From Brevipalpus yothersi (Eukaryota > Arthropoda > Arachnida > Trombidiformes > Tenuipalpidae): 64,000 bases of DNA. The stretch covers positions 1-64,000 of the forward strand of contig QZCP01000111.1 of assembly GCA_003956705.1 (NCBI GenBank), given 5' to 3'. The notes beneath the pieces are model-generated. The model was not told where the DNA came from, did no database searches, and worked only from the letters and a program-made list of their open reading frames with translations. Positions 1 through 10,034 of this stretch are shown here, piece by piece (within the stretch, counting starts at the first letter, position 1; every line of letters begins with the position of its first letter). The translations under genes and the position numbers were made by a program.

Positions 1-30
<30 letters not shown>
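1..30. repeat. (GA)n microsatellite at window edge
   Basis: Pure GA dinucleotide repeat that runs into the left end of the window, so its real length is unknown. It lies in the putative intron downstream of the GPCR exon. Confidence 0.95.
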
Positions 31-34
<4 letters not shown>

Positions 35-866
35 CTTTCAGAGAAATGAGATGAGATTCTGGAATGTTGGAGATAAAATTTGCTTTTCTCTTGTTTCTCA
101 ATCAATAGTTAATCAATAGCCGGAAGCAGTATGTTTCATCCACATTTTTTTGAGTCTCATTTTTTGTTCAACAAATTGACTACATTTTGGGTACTGATAA
201 AGATAGAGAACGAAAACCAATTCCATTCTGATGAGCGGAATCTCAGAGTGCATTATCTTGGAATTTAATGCTAATGGGGTTATTTTTGGGAAAAAAGAAA
301 CTTATTACTCCCATTTCAAGGCCTCTAATACGTAGTTTCGAGTGTTTGACCGTGAATCACTATTCTGATCATGAATATAGTGAAATTGATATTCTTAGCG
401 ATACATCCTTGGGCACACACACACAAACACACACACACACATACGCATCTTTGTTCTGAACCACAGTGGAAGATCTGATTATTTAGTTTTTTTTCTTTTT
501 TAAAGTATGAATAACAATCGAGAATTTTCTGCTCTTTGCCCACTAATTTCTTTGATACTATCGCTTTCTCTCTGTAGCAAAAAGAACAGAGGAAGAAGAA
601 GAAGAAGAAATTTGAATAAAGATCAGTTCGAAGGTTTTTTGTTCTCTCTTCACTCTTGAATTCCAGCACAGAAGGGTTACATTTCAATGGTACATTCTAG
701 AAGTGCCCAATATCAAATATCACACACCCACACTGGCCATGGTCCTGATGATGGTGGTGGATTCAAATCACTCACAGATAAAAATTGTCAGTTTTTTTCT
801 GCCACAAAGTGAATGCTGTATTACCATAGAAAAAGTAAGGAAAAAAAGGAAAATATTTCCACTCAC
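31..866. other. Intron downstream of GPCR exon
   Basis: Non-coding by inspection. It starts (in minus-strand sense) with the GTGAGT donor at 866-861 of the GPCR exon. It holds a short CA/ACAC microsatellite (about 414-441) and A/T-rich tracts. I find no TM6/TM7-type coding sequence here, so the next GPCR exon must lie left of the window. Confidence 0.6.
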
Positions 867-2352
867 CCAGCATCTTGATTACTGCCCGACGAGATGATGT
901 ACATGAGCTTGCATTACCATTGGAACCACTACCCGTTGTATGTGTTGTTACGCCATTGGTACTTCGAATTGAGCCTCTGGCTTCAGGGCAAAAGTGGTGC
1001 TGATATTTATGAACCGGATAATGGGTTGTTGTAGTTACATTTCCATTACCATTTGAATTTTGATTCTGATGGTGATGATTTTGATTGGTGGTGTGATGAT
1101 GATTCTGATTAACGGTAGGATGATGATTATGGGTGGTAGTGGTGGTGGTGGTGGTGTTAGAGGTTGTGGTATGGGTAATGGCGTTGGATGATGTATTTTT
1201 GCTGTTATCATTGATCATCAATGGTACAGAGGATGTTGGGCATGATGTTGACTTATTGGTACCATCTTTACTGTGGGTTGGCTTAAATTTTGAGTATGAA
1301 TTTTCACGTAACAATGATATACGATATTTGGACATTATAGGACTACTATTTTTTTCCATTTTAGACAATGGATTGTAGGTTGTAGTATGCACTGTTTCCG
1401 GTGAACGAGTATTGATATTATTATCATTGGTATTAACAGGGTGCTGATGGTGCTGATGAAGATGATGATGACGCAATGATGGTGATCCACTGTTTTTATC
1501 ATTATTATTATTATTTTTGTGATTATTATGATTATTGTGATGATAGCTTGTGTGATTGTGTCCAGTGTTGGCTGATGATGCGAGTAAATTGACACATCGT
1601 TCTTGATCTTTTGAAGCTCTCTGTAAATTTTCGGAACGTTTCAAATGAATACCAATGAAAACATATAGTACCGATATGAGTAGTCCAGGTATTACAAAGA
1701 AGAATAGAAAAGATAGCTCAAATGAATATGAAATGGGTTTAGTTATTGTACACATTGAATCGACATTAATACCAAATTGCATTGCCAACGGAAGAGCACC
1801 CATAAGAGCACATACCCATATGATCATAATTAATCGTACCACACGAGATAATTTGGACATTGTGTGGGCACGAAATGGATGACATATGGCCAAATAGCGT
1901 TCAATTGTGAATGCTGTGATGGTCAATACAGATGCATTGGTACACGTTTCGGAAGTTAAGCCACGAGCAAAACAAAATAGTTCACCAAATGTGAATGGCT
2001 CATCGAGATGCCACAAATTGTACACATCATACGGTAATCCAAGTATGAGTAGTAGTAAATCCGATATTGATAAACTAAATAAATAATAGTTTGTCGCAGT
2101 TCTCATATACTTATTACGTGCGATCACAATACAGGCACATACATTACCAAAAGCACCGGTAACCAATATTAATGTGTACAAAATGGTCATCGGTAGAGCG
2201 GTTGACATTATATCGCTTGGTGGCCTTTGAATTGGAATTGAACCACCATTGCCACCATTGCCAACGATGATCAGATGTGATCCATTGGTGGCTATTTTCG
2301 ATATCACATCGGACGATTGTGATAATAATGAATCGATGACAGTGGAATTCAT
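867..2352 (-). CDS. Neuropeptide GPCR, pyrokinin/CAPA (neuromedin U-like) receptor family, 5' coding exon
   Basis: Class A GPCR, expected at the plasma membrane as a Gq-coupled receptor for PRXamide-type neuropeptides. The translation shows TM1 (TILYTLILVTGAFGN), TM2 (SISDLLLLILGLPYD), the TM3 cysteine region (GELFCFARGLTSETCTNASV), an ERY motif in the DRY position followed by LAICHPF, TM4 and TM5. The phrase SETCTNASVLTITAFTIERY and the following THTMSKLSR-like stretch are typical of pyrokinin/CAPA receptors. A very long third intracellular loop, rich in His, Asn, Thr and Ser, follows. The exon ends at RRAVIKML plus one base before a GTGAGT donor, where this family begins TM6. The chosen start is ATG at 2352, giving an extracellular N-terminus with an N-glycosylation site (MNST); an in-frame ATG at 2400 adds 16 hydrophobic residues. 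TM6, TM7 and the C-terminus are off the left edge. The exact ligand cannot be assigned. Confidence 0.85.
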
Positions 2353-3019
2353 GATGATTATGATTAGTGGAAAAGGTGTACGTTTGATTGATGCCCACAC
2401 ACTGATGGATGAAAGTGAATTAATTAATGAATCAAATGAATGATTATAGGCTTTACTAATTGGATTGGTATGTGTTAGTGTGTAAGCGTGAGTGTGTGTG
2501 TGTTAATCAGTGAATATGGACATTTTCTGTAGACATATGTATGTATGAGAGTAAATTTTCGTACACATGGATGCACTTAAACACAAGAAAAAAGTTTATG
2601 ATGATGATGTGTGTGTATATATATATTAAATGATGATGGACACATAAATCAATTAGAACTGTAGTCGAGTCACCATTATGATTCTGATCATGTGAGATAT
2701 GAGCGAAAGAGATGGAAAGAGAAAAATATTTCACCAAGAATACAAGATCGAACGTTGTGATGAGCGACGAAAATAAGACAGAAATGAACTTATACTGAAT
2801 GAATGAATGAATGTTCAGTATGATGTTGACAATAATAGTAAACTATCAAGTGATGAATGTGAACTGGTTAAGTTATGACTCAAGTCCAGGAGAGAGAGAA
2901 ATAGAAAGTTAAGCTGACAAACCAGAGTGTAAAAGAAGTGATGAAAATGGAATGGAAATCGAACTAGTCTTCAGATGATGAGTGGACAGGAGAGAGAACA
3001 TGAATCCACAGAAGGGAAT

Positions 3020-3020
<1 letters not shown>

Positions 3021-3078
<58 letters not shown>
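3021..3078. repeat. (GA)n microsatellite
   Basis: About 28 uninterrupted GA units in the 5' flank of the GPCR. The Glu/Arg-repeat reading frame across it is an artefact of the repeat. Confidence 0.95.
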
Positions 3079-3081
<3 letters not shown>

Positions 3082-4570
3082 TAAAAGTAAGAGGAAACTT
3101 GTAATGAAACCGGCAATCGAACTAGTTCGATATTGCCATGAATATCATTTCAGAAAGCGAGGTCGAGTTCTCAAGGAACACTTCCGATGGGAATTTCAGA
3201 TAACGATGAGGCAAGTGAGAGATAGATAGAAAGTAATATAAGAAGTATGGGAGAGAGAGAAAGAGAAAGATGTAGTAACTTTCTTGATATTCTTAACTTT
3301 TCTTATCATCAAACTATCAAGAATTCTGTGTATTTGGAAACGTTCAGAGAGAAAGTTCAGTGTACAGAATGAGATTCTCGAGTGAATCAAATCGAATTGA
3401 TATCAACATGGGAAAGCCAATGGAAGTGAGCGCGAGAAGAGAGAGAGAGAGAAAGAAAGTAGTGAGCATAATCGCTAGGAAATAGCTGTATAATCTGGAT
3501 AAGTATGTATGCATACTCCTTTTTCGGTGGAATTTTCATGATAATTCGACAAAAATCGATTTAAAAAATTTGAAAATTGCTCTAGGTGTGTACGATGATA
3601 CATAAATTATTCAAATTTTATGTGAATTTTTTTCTTCATTTTCTGGATCATTTTCGCCTAGTGCAACGAGAAGGACAAGAGAAAATCTTGTGGGATGATT
3701 TCAATTTTTATATTCTGCCGATAAGGTCATTGAAGAAGGCAATTCTCATAGCTTGAGGAAACTTTCCAGTGTAAATCTTGGAAGAAATTCGCTATCTATT
3801 GATTTTAAAACTGATATTGTCCTCATAATGACCAAATAAATCAAAATAAAATCATTGAAATCACCAGTGAAGGCAATTAAATAATTTGCCAATTATCGCT
3901 CCAAGTGCATGTATAAAAAAATTGAAAAAATGAACCAGAGGTGACCATGATAATTATTACAGTGTATGATGATTCCACAGTCTTACACGTGTTTAAGCTA
4001 AATTCCACATAATTATCTTGTTACATGATCTTGATACGTTCTGTGTAAAAAACTTTTTTTAGTTTTGCTGATGAAAAGGTAATTTTTTAGCATTTGATTC
4101 TCAATTTCTCAATTTTGAGCATAAATAAAAATTCCCAGTATTTACACCTATCACCTCATAGGAATGCTGTGCAAAATCCCAGACCAAACCAGACACATTT
4201 CACCCATGTATTTTCTAGACTTCAATTTATCATACATGTAGAATGCTTGAACAGCGAAAGTGTGGTGAATGATTGCCCTTTAAGCTATCTGAAAATGCAT
4301 GTGTTGATATTCTACAAGCAATCCACATGAGATCTAATCTAGCATGAGAAGGAATTGATTCATCGCATTTGCCAATGAAGCAGATATTTTCATCATGATA
4401 AGTGGGCTTAAATAACATGGTGAGCAGACTTTCAGCATCGAAATCTGCTATCATGAGGGGTGAAGGAAGACCAAAAGTTCTGAGGTGACTTCTTTTTTTC
4501 GATGATTTCCATGGTAAAAATTAAGTTCGAATGGCTTGAGTTGATATTATCAAATGAACTAGACTTACTT

Positions 4571-4596
4571 ATTGGTGTAACATATGTTACACCAAT
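4571..4596. repeat. 26-bp perfect palindrome
   Basis: The left arm ATTGGTGTAACAT is followed with no spacer by its exact reverse complement ATGTTACACCAAT. It lies in intergenic DNA roughly 950 bp downstream of the SCYL2 stop. Function unknown; candidates are a dimeric transcription-factor site or the core of a small foldback element. Confidence 0.9.
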
Positions 4597-4763
4597 CTAT
4601 ATGATGAGGTGAATTTTTTTTAGATTACTCTGATCTGACTCCATACTTAACTAGATTTGTCAACCTTCTTGATTCAACCCATTTGATAATTAATTTGCCT
4701 CTACAGTTTATTTATGCAAGCTTGGGTGCTCATGACGAAATCTTGTCCTTTAATGATGGCTAA

Positions 4764-4985
4764 CCATCATATCAGAATGACTTTGATCGTCATTTTGATA
4801 GTAAATATTACTAATGATGACTTGTGATTTGATTTTCCTGGTTTATCAACAAGAGATAGATAAAGAGAAAGATAATAGATGAAATAAAAGACTTACTTAA
4901 TACCTAATTGAAATTCACATAACTGTACTGAAAAACGAGGAAAGACATCAAAAAAATGAACCCATAGATAGAAAATGTCAATTTT
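4764..4985. repeat. Diverged direct repeat, copy A
   Basis: Shares a colinear series of blocks with copy B at 5131-5356: CATATCxGAATGA, TGATTTTCCTGGTTT, an AGATAxAxGAAxxxAA region, AATTGAAAT-CAC, and a TCAAAAAAATxGA block, in the same order and with similar spacing. Neither copy codes for a recognisable protein. Confidence 0.6.
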
Positions 4986-5130
4986 TTATTACTAGAGGAA
5001 GATTTACTCTTAATTTTCGGTGGGAAATTCTATTTTAGGTTTATTTCTTTTATTTTTACCATTATTGTTGAATATTCCTGTCAATTCTGTATCCTCAACT
5101 AAACGCTTAGTTATAAAGTAATTCTAGTCC

Positions 5131-5356
5131 GTGGTCATATCGGAATGATTTTTGCCATCACTCTGATAGAGACTTTGCAATATAACTTGAAGATATGATT
5201 TTCCTGGTTTTTATACAAAAATAGAAAGATAAACGAAGTAAATGGAAGACAAACAGCGTCAGAGATTTTCTTGCATTTAATTGAAATACACTCAACTGCA
5301 TCATGGAATGGGAAAGAATGTCAAAAAAATTGATTTCCGAACAAAAAACGTCAAGA
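5131..5356. repeat. Diverged direct repeat, copy B
   Basis: Second copy of the repeat at 4764-4985, same orientation, about 370 bp further on. Sequence identity looks moderate, with small insertions, so the duplication is old or the units are members of a dispersed family. Confidence 0.6.
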
Positions 5357-5544
5357 TGAAATAGCTCTATAATTGAGCATCCAGTTGAGGAAACAGAAAT
5401 AATTCAAAATTAAATACATTCTAAAATAACAGAAATTCACTTGAAATAGAATATTTCACAATAATTTTTTTGTTCATCTTCCTCAAAGAGAAGACATTTC
5501 ACCTAACTGGTGAATGTACATTAAGCACCCATATTTTTCGAAAT

Positions 5545-7055
5545 TCAGCTCAAGAATTCATTTAAATCATTTTTGGAAAGTTTGTTCAGGCCTTGTGGAT
5601 TTGTTGAACTATTCAGAGAATTTGGTGCAATGGAAACTGGCTTAAGGATGGCATTTAGAGGTGGTCCCGAGGAATTGTTATTGGTTAATCCAGGTAAGGG
5701 TAAATTATCAAGCGATGATGTGTTTGATCTGACTTGACCAGGTGATTTAGAATTGTGAATCGGAAAGGAAGAGGAAGAAGAATCTCGGGATTGTTGAGGT
5801 GAACTCATGAAACTGGAGAAATTGGATGACATAGAATTTGTATGAGAATTGAACGAATTGCCAGCCATCAAAGCTGGTTGGGAAGAAAAAGCACCCATCG
5901 GAGACGCTACACCTATTTGACTGGGAGTACTTCTATTGGCACCATTTAAATTTGAAATGTTTCGTAGATTGGCATCAATCAGTGAAGAAGTTAAATCTTT
6001 GGGCTGATTTGGCTTAGGAGGTGTATATCCTGAAGAGGTTATCTTTGGAAAAGATTCTGAAGTCATGGTTCGATTGGATTGGTTGTTTGGAGATGATACG
6101 AGAGATGATAATAGATTCGAGTTACTATTTGATGAGGAATTTGATGCTTCAGAAGAATTTGTTTCACTATTTTCATTCATCGAAAAATATTCGATAGCTC
6201 TGGGCTTTGTATTCTCAGATGAGCTATCAGGAAGTGGCTGCTGGGATTCCGTTTGAAAGTAAAAGTCGACTTCTTTTGATTTGTTAGTGGCTGCGCTTGG
6301 TTTCCATTGAACAACAGCTGAATCTCTTTGAGATTTAAAATTGTCCAATTGTTCGAGTTTACTTTTTTGCTCTTTCTCTACTAAACTAATCATTTCCTTG
6401 ATAATGGAAATTATAGACACAAATTGATTGGTAGAAAGACCATTCTCAATTGATAGAGGCATCAAAAATGGAATAACTTTGCTTGCCATAATGTCTTTTG
6501 TTAAGCCAAGTTTGTTATCATTTAAAACAAGCTTGAGAATGCCGATGATTGCCATGATTATAGCCGGCTCTCGGGTAGGTAATGAAGTGAGGAATGGTAC
6601 GATATCATCCAGTACTAGCCATTTGTCTAGATTCGGTAATAGATTAGCTATACAAAGCAGGCACTTAACCCGAGTTGAGAGTTGATTCGAATTGGAGCAG
6701 AGTTTCTTTATGCGTGATATAATTGAGTTCTTCATTGAAGATGGATCAATAAGATGAGCAACTGTCGGCAAAGTAGCGAGACAAAGTTCAGCAACTTCAT
6801 TGGAATTGTTCTCCAAACAGCAACAAAGAATTGGTAAAAGATGATTTCGAATCGAGTCTTGATTAGATTTGAGCTTATTCAAAAGAAGCTCCATATTTTG
6901 TAACAGTAAAACTGGAATTTGAATCGGTTCTTTCATTTGAAATACAATCGTTAGATGAGGCAAAACAGACTCTACAAACTCATCATTAGAGAGTTCTTGG
7001 GTAATTTGAAAAACACTAGGAAGAACAAACGGTACCATGTCGGAGTTGACAAATT
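5545..7055 (-). CDS. SCYL2: SCYL2 exon 3 (HEAT-repeat region and C-terminal tail)
   Basis: Terminal coding exon of the SCY1-like 2 pseudokinase; acceptor CAG before 7055, phase 1, stop at 5545. It opens with EFVNSDMVPFVLPSVF, the conserved stretch after the kinase-like domain, and continues through helical HEAT-type repeats (for example EPIQIPVLLLQNMELLLNK, DKWLVLDDIVPFLTSLP, FLMPLSIENGLSTNQF) to about exon residue 260. A Ser/Asn-rich disordered tail with a KDLTSSLIDANL segment resembles the SCYL2 C-terminus. SCYL2 associates with clathrin/AP-2 and endosomal traffic in other animals; that role is inferred from the family. Confidence 0.9.
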
Positions 7056-7150
7056 CTGAGGCGATAGCGAGAGTGGAACATGGAAGGAAAAAAGAAGAAA
7101 TCAATAAATTTATCGAAATGAATTCTTGGTCTCATGTTATAAATACTCAC

Positions 7151-8176
7151 CTTTGGTCAAGCATTGGAAAACACGGTCCAATTTAATCCTTTTAGGCATT
7201 GGACTCATTATATTCGGTAAACCTTTGTAGAATTTAGATCTTTCAAGATTATCGAATTGAAATAATGAATCCAAATATTGTAACGTTCTAATATGGACGT
7301 CATCAAAAGCTTCAAGTTTGGCGAACTGATGGGCATCAGGACGCATGGTAGGATCAACGTTCAATAAGTAAGGCAATTTGTGACGAAAACCATCAGGAAC
7401 AATTGCGAATGCATTTGATGGTAATTTAGTTAATTTATCTACTCTAGCAGGTGTCATGGAATTGAGAGAATCTCCAGTAGGAATAAGAGGTTTGCCTTTG
7501 TTGAAAATGTAATACAAAAGAGAGCCCAATGAAAACATATCTGCACTGGCCATAAGAGAAGGTTCCGCAGCTGATGCTGAAGTGATATATTCAGGTGCAA
7601 CATGATCGAGATTGGGCAATGCTAAGACAGGATAATCAGACGCTTGATTGGTAATGTTGAGAAATGGATAGCGAAGAGGAAAATCATTCGGATTCACCGG
7701 TGAAACGCTGAAATCAAAACCAGCCAATCTCCAGGAACCTTTCTTGTTGAGAATTATGTTCTCTGGTGATATATTACGATGAAGTAATTTCGCATCACCA
7801 TGAAGAAATGCTAGACCTTCAGATATTTGAAGGATACCATAAGTAATCTCAACATCATAAAACTCAAATTGGGTGAGCTCTTGAGGATACGGTGTGTCAA
7901 TATTATCATGTTTACCAAATATATTAGCCAATGAAGCGAACACAGGCTCAGTGGCGAATGCCAATGAATCTCTACTCTCTTCCAGACCATGCTGAATGAG
8001 TAATACTGATGGATGACGAATTTTGGTCAATTGAGTTACACCTTTACGAAGTATGTCCAATATTAATTCACGATCCCGTTTACAATACTTGTCGAGACTT
8101 TTTTTCTGCAGAACGAAAATAGATGCCTCTTCTTTGGTCCTCTTCTTGAAACCAGAATATATTTTCCATATAAGAC
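7151..8176 (-). CDS. SCYL2: SCYL2 exon 2 (kinase-like domain)
   Basis: Encodes most of the protein-kinase-like domain: GLIWKIYSGFKKRTKEEASIF, then ILRKGVTQLTKIRHPSVLLIQH, EESRDSLAFATEPVFASLAN and the catalytic-loop equivalent HRNISPENIILN. Phase 1 on both sides (acceptor AAG at 8179-8177, donor GTGAGT at 7150). The catalytic Asp of HRD is Asn, the DFG position reads GFDF, and there is no proper glycine-rich loop. This agrees with the known pseudokinase character of SCYL2. The preceding intron is 153 nt and the following one 95 nt. Confidence 0.92.
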
Positions 8177-8329
8177 CTTGGATGTTAACATATGGAGTGT
8201 GAAAAGAAAAAAGAATAGATACACAAAAATTAGGTCAAATCTAATAGTACACCAGTAATGAGTAACCATTTACAAATGACTCATCTTAATTATATCACAA
8301 AAATGGATCACCAAAACAATCATCCTTAC

Positions 8330-8471
8330 CTGGGCCTGCAGATGCTGAACAACCGGTGATCTCATAATCTCGAGTAACTGGATTACCAGGCAATATATTG
8401 TTGATATTTTTGTTCACATTGGACACTGTAGAAGTTACAGTTGATCTCAATTTGTTGACAATATGTTCCAT
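8330..8471 (-). CDS. SCYL2: SCYL2 exon 1 (start)
   Basis: ATG at 8471 begins MEHIVNKLRSTVTSTVSNVN and ends at SASAGPG before donor GTAAGG (8329-8324), phase 1. This matches the usual SCYL2 N-terminus (M-E-x-x-x-NKLxSTVT, then GNPVTR), which fixes the start. The three exons sum to 2679 nt, giving an 892-residue protein, close to the roughly 930 residues of vertebrate SCYL2. Confidence 0.88.
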
Positions 8472-9957
8472 TGTGGAAGAGTAGTGAAAATTTGTCGAAA
8501 TTCAACACGTCAAGCCAATAACAATAATGGAAATAGTAATGATGATGATAATAACAAACTGATCAGCACAGTCACCAGATTGCACTCATCAAATTGAAAC
8601 ATATTATAATCATTCCCAAAGTGTTCCATGTAAAGTGTGGGTGAAACAAAAATATCACTCACAAACTATACACACACATGTTGGAATCAGGTGGAAACAT
8701 CGTTAGATCAAACAATTTCCACTAATTTACTATCTAACGTGTTTATTACTGAAATTGATGATTAACAGATAAGTAAGATAAGTAAGATACATCCACAAAC
8801 TTTGACATTACCGCACCAACAACAGTTACTATTACACTGACGCAATGCAGCAACATGTACATGGATGCCGCTTGAGGTCTCTACTTGGATTGCGTTATTC
8901 GAGATCGATCTCGAAAAAGTTCTAATCGGTAAGTTAGAACTGTTATACAAGTTCTGATATGGAAGATTTTCGGGGAGAATTTGGAGGTCTTAAAAATTGA
9001 CAGGGTTGAGGGAAATATTTGAACAGGAGTTAAATTAATCAAATAATAACTGACGAAATATCAGATGATGGCTATTTATCGTGAATTATTATGAGTCCGA
9101 AGAGTAAAATAAATATCCATTTAGAGAATATGGTATGGAACCAACTGTGTTCAATTTCAAATTGAATCGGTGGCTCAATCAATAATTTTTCAAGATCAAA
9201 ATATTTTTTGGTAGCATTCCAGTAGCGGTAACATCTTTCCATATTCTGCTTCCTGACACAGGATTTCTCGAGACAATTATTTTTCTGTTTTATTGCTGAC
9301 TTGGGAGCGAATTTGAGAGTGAGGAGAGTAATTTCGTCAATGATTGTGATTATTCAATAACGAATATCGAATACATAATAGGATGCTGATAATCACCTGT
9401 TCACATTCCACCCTTGGTCAGAATCAAGAATATTCACTAATCACACTCATAATAGGCGACACGGTCTGTTCGATCTTTTTCGATGGTTTTCCTCTCTTTT
9501 TGGTTCTCATGCAACATTTATTTTAGCCACAAATGTCCATGTTCAAGAATAATGAGGAACATCCTCTTAAGAAATTGAATTTTTCGCATCTTTCGATAAC
9601 GATCATATCTTTTTATGTACAATTCAAGTCAAGACATCGAAATAGAAAAAGTCAAGATGAGCATTATTTTTCTTCATCCTGAACATTTCATGGAAATATT
9701 GGCGGAATGATGATGAACGCTTCAATTATATTAATTTGGAATCAAAATTATGTGAAAAATGCAAACAATAAACTCATCAGAGCAGAAGACAATTATTCAA
9801 AAATTTGATAATGATCTGGGGATCGAGTGAATATCACGCTTTTTTCAGACAATCAAAATCGCTATTTTTCAAATAGAAATCACTAAAATTTTTATTACAA
9901 AAGTTTTCCTCAAGGCACTGATTTTATTAAGTATTCAAAACGAACTCGATCGGTGAG
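8472..9957. other. Intergenic: SCYL2 promoter side and Dscam 3' flank
   Basis: No supported coding exon. The low end is the 5' flank of SCYL2; the high end should contain the Dscam 3' UTR. A minus-strand AATAAA (plus TTTATT at 9923-9928) lies about 30 nt after the Dscam stop. Confidence 0.6.
9923..9928 (-). other. Candidate polyadenylation signal of the Dscam-type gene
   Basis: AATAAA on the minus strand, about 30 nt beyond the TAA stop at 9958-9960. The spacing would make a short 3' UTR; further TTTATT matches on the plus strand occur near 9889, so the true site is uncertain. Confidence 0.4.
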
Positions 9958-10034
9958 TTAACACTCAATCTCATCCGATATCGATTTAGCTCGATATGGT
10001 AATCCTTTGTTACGATTCCTTGGACGATGACGAC
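9958..10034 (-). CDS. Dscam: Dscam exon 20 (C-terminus)
   Basis: Last coding exon, residues 1692-1716: RHRPRNRNKGLPYRAK then SISDEIEC and TAA. Acceptor ATAG precedes 10034; phase 1. A short basic segment followed by an acidic end; no recognised motif. Confidence 0.75.

Larger units (their letters stand above)
2401..5544. other. Intergenic region between GPCR and SCYL2
   Basis: No convincing coding exon on either strand. It contains the presumed 5' flank of the GPCR (about 2400-3500, with GT-rich and GA microsatellites), a 26-bp palindrome (4571-4596) and an imperfect direct duplication (about 4764-4985 and 5131-5356). The last part is the downstream flank of SCYL2. Confidence 0.6.

Noticed and set aside
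2975..3229. Plus-strand frame with Glu/Arg repeats
   Set aside because: It is a translation of the (GA)n microsatellite with random flanks.
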